From the NCBI GenBank assembly GCA_021372715.1, contig JAJFTX010000203.1:1-35774 (forward strand): a DNA stretch of 35,774 nt, read 5' to 3'. Both the position numbers and the translations under genes were made by a program. The notes under the pieces are model-generated. The model did no database searches. It was not told the origin of the DNA and saw only the letters and a program-made list of their open reading frames with translations. Of the stretch, positions 15,326-23,486 are shown piece by piece; position 1 is the stretch's first letter; every line of letters starts with the position of its first letter. This DNA is from Methanobacterium sp. GTDB taxonomy: Archaea; Methanobacteriota; Methanobacteria; Methanobacteriales; Methanobacteriaceae.

Positions 15326-16981
15326 ATGCTTTTCACTGAAGATACTTTAGGTGATTTCTACGAAAAAATGGTTGAGAAAAATCCAGATCATGATTTTTTA
15401 GTTTATCCTGATCGAGATCTGCGCTTCACTTATAAAGAGTTTGATGAACGGGCTAATCTTCTGGCCAAGGGTTTGTTAAGTTTAGGTATAGAAAAAGGAG
15501 ATCATGTGGGTATCTGGGCTAAAAACGTACCTGATTGGTTGACTTTCATGTTAGCCACAGCCAAGATCGGGGTTGTACTGGTAACGGTCAATACAGCATA
15601 TAAAAGTCATGAACTGGAATATGTATTAAAACAATCCGATATGAAGCTTTTAGCTATGATAGATGGATTCAGAGATGTGGATTATGTTGAAACTGTTTAC
15701 GGGCTGGTACCGGAACTTAAAACCCAGGAAAGGGGTAAGCTGGAAAGTGAAGAATTCCCCTTTTTGAAATATGTGGTGTATGTAGGACAGGAAAAACATC
15801 GTGGAATGTATAACACCAACGAATTGATGCTTCTAGGCAAACATACCTCTGATGAGGAGTTAAAGAAGAGGAAAAAGACCCTCAATAATAATGACGTGAT
15901 CAACATGCAGTACACCTCTGGAACTACCGGATTTCCCAAGGGTGTGATGTTAACTCATAGAAACATCCTAAACAACGGTTATTACATAGGGGAAAGACAG
16001 AAATTCACAGAAATAGATAAAATATGCCTTCCAGTGCCTCTTTTCCATTGTTTTGGTATTGTATTAGGAATCATGGCTGTGATCACCCATGGAGCAACTG
16101 CAGTAATGGTGGAACTATTTGATCCGCTAATGGTACTGGCCGCGGTACAGAAAGAGAAGTGTACGGCATTATATGGAGTTCCCACCATGTTCATAGCAGA
16201 ATTCACACATTCAATGTTCGAATTATTCGATCTAAGTAGTCTGCGGACAGGAATAATGGCCGGTTCACCCTGCCCCATTGAAGCCATGAAAAAAGTTATG
16301 AACGATATGCACATGAAGGAGGTAACTATAGCCTATGGATTGACAGAAGCCAGTCCAGTTTTTACACAAACCAGTGTAGATGACCCCATTGAAAAGAAAG
16401 TGGAGACCGTAGGCACGGCCATGCCTCATTGTGAAGTTAAAGTCATCGATCCAGAAACGGGTGAGACTCTAGGTCCTCATCAACCCGGTGAAATCATGTG
16501 CAAGGGGTACAATGTGATGAAAGGCTATTATAAAATGCCAGAAATGACCGATGAGGCCATTGAAGATGACGGATGGTTGCATAGTGGGGATCTGGTTACT
16601 GTAGATGAGGACGGATATTACACTATAGTGGGCAGAATTAAAGACATGATCATTAGAGGGGGAGAGAATATCTACCCTCGGGAGATAGAGGAATTCCTCT
16701 ACACCATGCCAGGTATTCAGGATGTACAAGTGGTAGGTATACCTGATGAAAAATATGGTGAATTAGTGGGTGCTTTTATAATACTAAAGGATGATGTAGA
16801 TTTAACCGAGGAAGATGTTAGGGATTATGCTCTAACTAAAATAGCCAGATATAAAGTCCCTAAACATGTATTCTTTGTGGAAGAGTTCCCATTAACTGCT
16901 AGTGGTAAGATACAGAAATTTAAACTAAGGGAACAGGCTGTTGAATTATTGGATGAGAAAAAACAGGAAGAAAAAATATAA
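15326..16981 (+). CDS. AMP-forming acyl-CoA synthetase (fatty/aryl acid--CoA ligase)
   Basis: A 551-residue member of the ANL adenylate-forming superfamily, full length. Core motifs are all present: YTSGTTGFPKGVMLTH near residue 196 (ATP loop), AYGLTEASP, WLHSGDL, GRIKDMIIRGGENIYPREIE (hinge) and the C-terminal PLTASGKIQKFKLRE with the catalytic lysine. It makes an acyl-AMP and then an acyl-CoA. The family is usually annotated as a long-chain or medium-chain ligase, but methanogens have no fatty acid catabolism, so the true acid may be aromatic or branched. It follows the thioesterase and an AT-rich dyad. An AGAGGT site precedes the ATG. Confidence 0.92.
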   Translation: MLFTEDTLGDFYEKMVEKNPDHDFLVYPDRDLRFTYKEFDERANLLAKGLLSLGIEKGDHVGIWAKNVPDWLTFMLATAKIGVVLVTVNTAYKSHELEYVLKQSDMKLLAMIDGFRDVDYVETVYGLVPELKTQERGKLESEEFPFLKYVVYVGQEKHRGMYNTNELMLLGKHTSDEELKKRKKTLNNNDVINMQYTSGTTGFPKGVMLTHRNILNNGYYIGERQKFTEIDKICLPVPLFHCFGIVLGIMAVITHGATAVMVELFDPLMVLAAVQKEKCTALYGVPTMFIAEFTHSMFELFDLSSLRTGIMAGSPCPIEAMKKVMNDMHMKEVTIAYGLTEASPVFTQTSVDDPIEKKVETVGTAMPHCEVKVIDPETGETLGPHQPGEIMCKGYNVMKGYYKMPEMTDEAIEDDGWLHSGDLVTVDEDGYYTIVGRIKDMIIRGGENIYPREIEEFLYTMPGIQDVQVVGIPDEKYGELVGAFIILKDDVDLTEEDVRDYALTKIARYKVPKHVFFVEEFPLTASGKIQKFKLREQAVELLDEKKQEEKI

Positions 16982-17118
16982 GGTTAAAAATGTAGTTATT
17001 ATTTAATTCTATTTTTTCATATTTATTAATTTACCAGCAAATACCTTTTATTTTCATTAATATCAAATCATTCCTCATTTAAACAAATTTTAATGACATT
17101 GGACATATTTAAGAAAAA

Positions 17119-19611
17119 ATGATCATCTTAAGAAAGAATAAGCGGATTCTGGAACTTTATCCTATTGGCAGCTCAAAAGGAGTTCTTAACCAGCGTAGGA
17201 AACCAGCTTTTTATGGTTATATCAAGCTTAAAAGAATTGAAAATCAGATCAGGCCCTATAAATTTATTGTGAAGAAGGATAAGGAAACTCTACATCCTCC
17301 AAGTGAGGCACTTAAAATTTTAAGAAAACAGAATGTTTTTTTAGTGGGAAATGATCATGATGTAGAGGAGATGCTGGAATCTTTAAACATAAACTACCGA
17401 AAAACCAGGATATGTAAGCACTGTACATTTGATGGTTATATAACTTTGATCAAACGTGATAAATCATACCTTTTTCATGATGATTACATCTGCCGCCTAT
17501 GCGCAGAAGAAGAAATAAAAAGAGAGCTTACTAATAGAGGATTCGATTCAAAAACATTTAAAAACTTTAAAAAACTATTGGATAGAACCGGTGATCTTGA
17601 AGAGGTTCTAAAGATATTTGATCCCCATTTCAATCCGGTTAAAAATCCTGAATTAACATTATACGATAAAATATCCACCAACACTAATAAGAATATTCCC
17701 CAAATTAGAATAAATGATTTAGAAATTGATTCTTCATTTAAAAATATTTTAAGTAAACACGCCGATCATTTGTTGCCAGTGCAGGTGTTATCTGTAAATG
17801 CCGGACTTCTGGAAGGAGAGAGTCAATTAGTGGTTGCTGCAACTGCCAGTGGTAAGACACTTATAGGAGAGTTGGCTGGAATTCCAAGGGCATTAGATGG
17901 TGGTAAGTTTATTTATCTAACTCCCCTAGTAGCACTGGCCAATCAGAAATACCGGGATTTCAAAAAAAGATACCAGCCATTAGGACTTAAAGTCTCTATA
18001 AGGGTGGGTATGAGCAGAATTAAGGCAAAAGAAGAGCTTACTATTAAAGATGAATCTGTAAAGGATGCAGATGTAATAGTAGGTACCTATGAGGGATTGG
18101 ATTTTATTTTACGTTCGGGTAAAGCAACTGAACTGGGAAATGTTAGTACGGTAGTAATAGATGAAATACATACCTTAGACGACCCGGAAAGAGGATCACG
18201 ACTAAATGGCTTAATTAAAAGATTGAAAACTATTTTTAAAGATATACAGATTATAGGACTATCTGCTACCATAAAAAATCCTGAGGATATTTCCCAGGAA
18301 TTTGACATGAAACTAGTGCAGTATGATCAGCGTCCAGTTCCACTGGAACGTCATTTGGTATTCGTCAGGTCAGAACATGATAAGTCAGAAATAATGATGA
18401 GAATATGCAGGAGGGAACAACAAAACATATCTCAGAAGGGTTTCCATGGACAGTCCATCATTTTCACTAATTCCCGTAGAAAAACTCATGAAATCGCCAC
18501 AAATCTGAGTAAAAGAAAGATCAAAGCAACTGCGTATCATGCGGGACTTTCTTATTCAAAAAAAGTCAGTATTGAACGTCAATTTTTAAATCAGGAAATA
18601 TCAACTGTGGTTACCACTGCTGCCCTTGCCGCGGGAGTTGATTTTCCTGCTTCGCAGGTTATCTTTGAAAGTTTGATTATGGGAAATAAATGGCTCACCT
18701 CCAACGAATTTCATCAGATGTTGGGAAGAGCAGGTAGACCCTCTTATCATGATCTGGGTAAAGTGTATGTAATCCCAGAAGTGGGTCGCAAATTCGATGA
18801 TGAAAATGAAGAAACTGTGGCTTTAGATCTCTTAGAATCTGAAGTTGAGACTATAAACGTCAAATATGGTGAAGATGAATTAGTGGAGCAGTCCCTGGCT
18901 GATGTATGCTCTGGTAGATTTAACGACATCCTGAAACTTCATACTGCTTATGAAAATTTGGATGTACCATTTGATTTTGAAAATATTATAAATATTCTCA
19001 TGGATTACAAGCTAGTTAGAGAGAAGAATGGAATTCTTAAACCCACTTCCTATGGAAGGGCGGTTTCTGTTTCTTTCCTTCATCAAGAGGATGCGGAATA
19101 TATTCGTAAAAATTTGACTAAGATGAAACCTCTAGATATGATAATTAATTTGGAACCCTTTGAAAATGCTTATTTATCCACCAGATTAGGAGCCCATATA
19201 AGTCGAATTTTAAAGATCAATGTTTCTACAAGATTATTCGCTGATTCAACCCTAGATATAATATCTAACCAGGATAATCTTCTTAAATTTGACTCCACCT
19301 ATCGAGATAAAATATTAAATCTTCAGATGGAATTCTTCAGATGTAATTGTAAAGACAGGCCTTTTTGCACCTGTTTTCAGGCCGAATTATCCCGTAGAAT
19401 ACTTAAATATAGGATGCAGAGGAAAGATCCGGTGGATGTAAGTCGTAGATTGCTGAGAGATTATGATATACATATCTACCCTGGAGATATTTTCAGCTGG
19501 CTGGATTCGGTTATAAGAATGCTGGAGGCTATGAGTAGGATTGCATTTGCATTTAAAAAATTTAAATTAGTTAACAAGTTCAAAGGGTTGATTAAAGAAA
19601 TAGAAAATTAG
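17119..19611 (+). CDS. DEAD/DEAH-box superfamily 2 helicase, DUF5814-type, with two Cys clusters
   Basis: An 830-residue archaeal Ski2-like helicase. The N-terminal ~200 residues contain a zinc ribbon with C99, C102, C125 and C128. The helicase core follows: VVAATASGKTLIGELAG around residue 240 (Walker A), DEIH at 348-351 (Walker B), GLSATIKNPED, FTNSRRKTHEIA, and QMLGRAGRPS (motif VI). Near the end a compact CNCKDRPFCTCF cluster gives C742, C744, C750 and C752. This layout matches archaeal proteins annotated as DUF5814 helicases, whose substrate is not established; DNA repair or RNA remodelling are both possible. An in-frame stop lies three codons before the ATG and no ribosome site is visible, so the message may be leaderless. 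Confidence 0.88.
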   Translation: MIILRKNKRILELYPIGSSKGVLNQRRKPAFYGYIKLKRIENQIRPYKFIVKKDKETLHPPSEALKILRKQNVFLVGNDHDVEEMLESLNINYRKTRICKHCTFDGYITLIKRDKSYLFHDDYICRLCAEEEIKRELTNRGFDSKTFKNFKKLLDRTGDLEEVLKIFDPHFNPVKNPELTLYDKISTNTNKNIPQIRINDLEIDSSFKNILSKHADHLLPVQVLSVNAGLLEGESQLVVAATASGKTLIGELAGIPRALDGGKFIYLTPLVALANQKYRDFKKRYQPLGLKVSIRVGMSRIKAKEELTIKDESVKDADVIVGTYEGLDFILRSGKATELGNVSTVVIDEIHTLDDPERGSRLNGLIKRLKTIFKDIQIIGLSATIKNPEDISQEFDMKLVQYDQRPVPLERHLVFVRSEHDKSEIMMRICRREQQNISQKGFHGQSIIFTNSRRKTHEIATNLSKRKIKATAYHAGLSYSKKVSIERQFLNQEISTVVTTAALAAGVDFPASQVIFESLIMGNKWLTSNEFHQMLGRAGRPSYHDLGKVYVIPEVGRKFDDENEETVALDLLESEVETINVKYGEDELVEQSLADVCSGRFNDILKLHTAYENLDVPFDFENIINILMDYKLVREKNGILKPTSYGRAVSVSFLHQEDAEYIRKNLTKMKPLDMIINLEPFENAYLSTRLGAHISRILKINVSTRLFADSTLDIISNQDNLLKFDSTYRDKILNLQMEFFRCNCKDRPFCTCFQAELSRRILKYRMQRKDPVDVSRRLLRDYDIHIYPGDIFSWLDSVIRMLEAMSRIAFAFKKFKLVNKFKGLIKEIEN

Positions 19612-19668
19612 TTTATATTAATTAAAAAAGATAATGAATATAATAAATAATAATATGGGTGTTATTTT

Positions 19669-20136
19669 ATGAGTGGAACTAAAATCAACCGTTTTCTGGA
19701 AATTCTGCGCTGGTGTGGTGTGGCATTTGGGATTTTTTTAGCCTTCTTATGGGGTACTGGGCCAGTTCAGCAGTTCAACATATTTTCCATAATTAGTTTG
19801 ATATTTATAGCGGGTTTAACTGCTTTTGAAGGATTATTTTTTAGTAAAAGTGCATCTGAAGTATCTGGTTATGGTGAAGGGGGAGCTTACCAGCGACAGT
19901 CTGCTTTACACTTTTTAGCACTTGTTATAGTATTAATAATAGCAGTAATTTTCGATTGGGGTTTATTTGCCTATGTGGGTTTGTTTATGGTTCTAGTGGT
20001 GTTTTTAACCCTATCTGCTATTAATCATCTGCTCAGTGGTATAAAAGAAAAATTTGTACTAAACACTATCTTAAGACCTTTGCTGGTCATCTTTTTATGG
20101 TTAATTACCTTATATTTTCTTTTACCAGTATTATAA
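19669..20136 (+). CDS. Multi-pass membrane protein, unknown function
   Basis: A 155-residue hydrophobic protein that I do not recognise. About five membrane segments can be drawn: roughly residues 13-30, 36-56, 80-98, 101-120 and 134-154, with a polar loop (FFSKSASEVSGYGEGGAYQR) between the second and third. It begins 57 bases after the helicase stop on the same strand and may be co-transcribed; this does not suggest a function. Its 3' end converges with arfB. Confidence 0.75.
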   Translation: MSGTKINRFLEILRWCGVAFGIFLAFLWGTGPVQQFNIFSIISLIFIAGLTAFEGLFFSKSASEVSGYGEGGAYQRQSALHFLALVIVLIIAVIFDWGLFAYVGLFMVLVVFLTLSAINHLLSGIKEKFVLNTILRPLLVIFLWLITLYFLLPVL

Positions 20137-20213
20137 TGGGGTTAAATAATGAATAAAATTTTATTTCTTTTTTTGCTCATATCTATAAAATTAGTTAATT
20201 TTTATCCGCTATA

Positions 20214-20906
20214 TCAATATAATAAGGTAATGATATCTTTAATCACGTCTTCAATTGCAGTTTCCAGTAAATTTTCTCCTAATTCCAGGTCTACACATAC
20301 TCCCTCTTTTAATACTTTATTAGCACCTTCATCTATTCCTGCCGAGTGTTTCCTTGCTTCAGTGAGACCAACCATACCCACTTCGGGGTGTTCATCAAAA
20401 TGGCAGTGTTCTTCCAGTTTGTCAATATCTACTATTCCTAAAACAGCACCCATGGATAATTCTCCGGTTCCTGCGTGAGGGCCTTCTATCTCTACTATTT
20501 TGTTGTTGAATAAGATTTTAAGATTTAATTCCTTTTCAAGCCCAGCAAGATATTCTTGAATTGGCACATTTCCCCCATGTCCATTTATCAACACCACTTT
20601 ATCCAGATTTAGGCATTTTTTGGCAGCTTGTAGTGTGGGTTTAAGTCTTTTTTTTACCAGTTCTTGAGGAGGCATGTGTTTGCCATGTTTCACATAACTG
20701 TATTCACTTGCTGCGTAAAGTATTCCTAAAAATTTTGCACCTGTTCTTAAAGATGCTTGCAAGGCTAGGTAGGCAGCTATTTTAGAGTCAGTATCAATGG
20801 GCAGAGCAGCGCCATGATTCTCCAGATGGGAACCTAATGCCAGCAAACCAATTTTATGCACTTTTTCTGAAAGTATTTTGCCTGAGGAATATTTTAACTC
20901 TGTCAT
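20214..20906 (-). CDS. arfB: FAPy deformylase (creatininase family), riboflavin/F420 pathway
   Basis: ArfB removes formate from 2-amino-5-formylamino-6-ribosylaminopyrimidinone 5'-phosphate, giving the substrate of ArfC. The 230-residue protein has the creatininase metal-binding pattern: LALGSHLENHGAALPIDTDS (residues 22-41), the VVLINGHGGNVPIQEYLAG loop, and EGPHAGTGELSMGAVLG with the metal-binding His and Glu. The subfamily match with the archaeal deformylase rather than creatininase is inferred from the short length, the LENHGAALP form and the methanogen setting. Together with arfC at 2733 it supplies the diaminopyrimidine for FAD and F420. Confidence 0.88.
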   Translation of the reverse strand: MTELKYSSGKILSEKVHKIGLLALGSHLENHGAALPIDTDSKIAAYLALQASLRTGAKFLGILYAASEYSYVKHGKHMPPQELVKKRLKPTLQAAKKCLNLDKVVLINGHGGNVPIQEYLAGLEKELNLKILFNNKIVEIEGPHAGTGELSMGAVLGIVDIDKLEEHCHFDEHPEVGMVGLTEARKHSAGIDEGANKVLKEGVCVDLELGENLLETAIEDVIKDIITLLY

Positions 20907-20977
20907 TTTAACACTTATTAGCTTGTGAATGATAATAAAGTTTATTTCAGTTAGTTATAGTAAGATTAATTTTGAAA

Positions 20978-21463
20978 TTAAATTTCAAGGTTCCATATGT
21001 CATCTCCGATATGGTGTATGGTCTTGACGGCTTTGCCTTCATTATTTTTAACCATATCACTACCGGAAATGAGACTACGTCCAGTTGCCAAGGGTTTTCG
21101 GTGATTTTCATCGATGATTATAACCAAGTCTCCTTCTTTAATCATTGGATCTGCTTCTGTTATTCCAGGTGACATCACATCTGCACCCTTGGTCATGAAT
21201 TTAACAGCACCCATATCCACAACCACATATTTAGATTTAATTTCGGTTTCTAATGCACCTTTAAGGGTTGGAAAAGGATTTTCATCAATAAACATGATCA
21301 GTGGTTTGTTATTGATAAGCACTATGTCTGGCAGGTCACTTTTGATGATTTCCATTGTATTTGAGGTGGTGATTAAATCTGAAAAGTCATTTAATTTTTC
21401 CTTGATTTCTTTGATCTTTTTCTTTTTAAGATGGTATCGTTTTCTTATTTTAATTTGTAACAC
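20978..21463 (-). CDS. PUA-domain RNA-binding protein
   Basis: A 161-residue archaeal protein with an N-terminal basic part (IKIRKRYHLKKKKIKEIKEK) and a C-terminal PUA domain from about residue 75: YVVVDMGAVKFMTKGADVMS, GITEADPMIKEGDLVIIIDE, then PLATGRSLISGSDM. The layout matches archaeal relatives of MCT-1/Tma20, which bind RNA or the small ribosomal subunit. The start must be the GTG at 21463, since an in-frame stop precedes it by two codons. AAGGTG directly abuts the GTG, leaving no room for a normal ribosome site, and a TATA-like GTTATAAAG lies about 35 bases upstream, so a near-leaderless message is likely. It is divergent from lsm. Confidence 0.85.
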   Translation of the reverse strand: MLQIKIRKRYHLKKKKIKEIKEKLNDFSDLITTSNTMEIIKSDLPDIVLINNKPLIMFIDENPFPTLKGALETEIKSKYVVVDMGAVKFMTKGADVMSPGITEADPMIKEGDLVIIIDENHRKPLATGRSLISGSDMVKNNEGKAVKTIHHIGDDIWNLEI

Positions 21464-21917
21464 ACCTTACTGGTTTTTTAATTTGGCCTTATCTTTATAA
21501 CCTGATAAACAATATGTTATTTATAAACTCAAAATCAATTAAATTTTATAGAAGATTATTTTAATATCATGGATATTAGCATAATATTAAATATAATATT
21601 GTAGCCAATACTATTATTGTAGATGAAACTAATATTTTTGAATTAGATGTGATATCTACAAGAATTTTTAGGATTATTATTTAATTAAGATATTAAATTT
21701 TAACATATGATTTGAAGTATTTTCACTTAATGAATACTGAAAATTGATAAACTATTATATCTTACTTAAAACAATAAATTATCCTATCCAATCTCTTCTA
21801 ATATAAACAAATATTGCCTCAAGGCGTTTTCGTAAGTTTTAGCAGGAGTAAGGATATCCAACCATACATTTAAATATAAATCCCACCAACAATGAAGTTA
21901 TAGGAAAGGTGATAAAT
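21464..21917. other. 454-base non-coding stretch between the PUA gene and lsm
   Basis: This is the longest gene-free part of the window. No frame above about 15 codons with a ribosome site was found. It holds the PUA promoter at one end and the lsm promoter at the other. In between are an inverted repeat TTGTAGAT (21617-21624) / ATCTACAA (21654-21661) with a 29-base loop followed by GAATTTTTAGG, an AT-only inverted repeat near 21580-21600, and a less AT-rich patch at about 21815-21862 with GCC-TCAA-GGC and GGATATCC preceded by a TATA-like TAATATAAAC. A small RNA is possible but unproven. Confidence 0.35.
21869..21881 (+). promoter_or_regulatory. Probable TATA box for the lsm operon
   Basis: TTTAAATATAAAT lies about 43 bases before the lsm start; transcription would begin near 21902, leaving a short leader carrying the GGTGAT ribosome site at 21908-21914. 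Confidence 0.45.
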
Positions 21918-22160
21918 TTGAATACACAGAAGAATGTGAATACATCACGACAATTGGATGTATTAGGAAAAGCATTGAATTCCCAAGTACTGATAAAACT
22001 CAAAGGCGGAAGAGAATTTAGAGGAAGCCTAAAAAGTTTCGACATGCACATGAACTTAGTATTAAACGATGCCGAAGAATTAGAAGGCGGAGAAACCTCC
22101 AGAAGATTAGGTGTCGTGCTTATAAGAGGAGATAATATTGTATACATATCTCCGGGCTAG
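21918..22160 (+). CDS. Lsm (Sm-like archaeal RNA-binding) protein
   Basis: Archaeal Sm-like proteins form heptameric rings that bind U-rich RNA. The 80-residue protein holds Sm motif 1 (VLIKLKGGREFRGSLKSFDM with the following HMNLVLNDAEEL) and Sm motif 2 (LGVVLIRGDNIVYISP), with the conserved Asn and RGDN ligands. I start it at TTG 21918, four bases after GGTGAT; an in-frame GTG at 21909 lies inside that site and would add three residues. The rpl37e gene follows after 54 bases and then the TOPRIM gene, an arrangement that looks like one operon for RNA-related proteins. Confidence 0.95.
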   Translation: MNTQKNVNTSRQLDVLGKALNSQVLIKLKGGREFRGSLKSFDMHMNLVLNDAEELEGGETSRRLGVVLIRGDNIVYISPG

Positions 22161-22214
22161 AATAGTTTAAAGAATTCATAGATAAACCATATTAAGATTA
22201 TAAGGAGGATACTG

Positions 22215-22397
<183 letters not shown>

Positions 22398-22418
22398 TTT
22401 AATTATTTGAGGTTAATA

Positions 22419-23312
22419 ATGGAATCTAAAGGCCCTATAGATGTTAGAATCATCGTTGAAGGGGCATCTGATGTGGAAAACATTTCAAGGGCAATGCAGA
22501 ACATAGCCTTGGGTGCAGAATACCACATCACTATATCATCCATTATTCCCACCACCAACCCTGAAATAGCTAAAAAAGTTGTTAAAGGCGCTGATATACT
22601 TTTAATTGCCACTGATGTGGATGCTCCGGGAAGAGAGCTTGCTGATAAGTTCCAAAAAGTTCTTAAAGACGAAGTAGGACACATAGAACGTATGAAACTT
22701 CCCTTTGGACATGATGTGGAGTATCTGGATCCGGCAATAATTAGAAATGAGATAAAAAACGCCATAATTCGTTCTGGACTTCTTTCAATAGCCCATATAA
22801 AGAAATTCCGGGAAATGGAAGATACACTGAATACGCAGAAAGAAGAAATCAAAACTCAAAAAGCAGAAATGGAAAAAATATCAGCCCAGAACGAAAATTT
22901 AGTTAACCAAAATCAACGACTGTTAGATGATAAGGAATCCTTCAATGAAAAAATCACCGAATTGAGGGAGGAATTAAAGGCTAATAAACAGAGATATGTT
23001 GATTTAAAAAATGAATACGGACTTATAAAGAATAAGAATTTATTCGAAATTTTTCCACTTAATAATCTGTGGAAAGAAACATTCAATGAAAATTTAGATG
23101 AAGAGGAGCATGTTTATTTTATAACCGCAGAATTCAAACCTGAAAACGTTCTAGCAGGTCAGGGTTTTATAGCTGCCCCTTCACGAGAAGATGCTGTTGA
23201 ATGGTTAAAAATTATAAGAACGGTATTAATTTTTTATGATTCTAAAATAGAAGTCTTAAAAGAAGAAATAGATAACAATGAAAAGTTAAATTCCAGTTTG
23301 CTTAAAGAATAA
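22419..23312 (+). CDS. TOPRIM-domain protein with long coiled coil
   Basis: A 297-residue protein of three parts. Residues 7-125 form a TOPRIM fold: VEGASD with Glu14, then LLIATDVDAPGRE with Asp66 and Asp68, the metal-binding triad of topoisomerases, primases and RNase M5-type nucleases. Residues about 133-208 form a heptad-rich coiled coil (EMEDTLNTQKEEIKTQKAEM and on). Residues 210-297 form a small mixed domain ending EVLKEEIDNNEKLN. I do not recognise a named function. The start is ATG 22419 behind GAGGT (an in-frame TTG at 22407 lacks a site). The setting (lsm, rpl37e) suggests action on RNA or ribosomes. Confidence 0.82.
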   Translation: MESKGPIDVRIIVEGASDVENISRAMQNIALGAEYHITISSIIPTTNPEIAKKVVKGADILLIATDVDAPGRELADKFQKVLKDEVGHIERMKLPFGHDVEYLDPAIIRNEIKNAIIRSGLLSIAHIKKFREMEDTLNTQKEEIKTQKAEMEKISAQNENLVNQNQRLLDDKESFNEKITELREELKANKQRYVDLKNEYGLIKNKNLFEIFPLNNLWKETFNENLDEEEHVYFITAEFKPENVLAGQGFIAAPSREDAVEWLKIIRTVLIFYDSKIEVLKEEIDNNEKLNSSLLKE

Positions 23313-23486
23313 TATCGTTTTATTATATTTTGAATAAGTAATTACTAAATACACTAATTATTTAAGAAGATTATTTCATACTTAGACATGTAATACATCT
23401 GACTCATGAATAGAAAAAGATATCATTTAACATTTTGAATTGCCTTGTTTTACTCATCTGGATATTTGTATAAGGGAGAATTGTAA

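Noticed and set aside
15982..16314. A 110-codon minus-strand frame inside the acyl-CoA synthetase
   Set aside because: Antisense shadow of a full-length conserved enzyme.
20149..20478. A 109-codon plus-strand frame opposite arfB
   Set aside because: It lies antisense to the conserved arfB coding sequence, has Ser/Pro-rich shadow composition and no family pattern.
22403..22852. A 149-codon minus-strand frame opposite the TOPRIM gene
   Set aside because: Antisense shadow of a gene with clear catalytic motifs; Ser/Phe-rich composition typical of reverse-strand frames.
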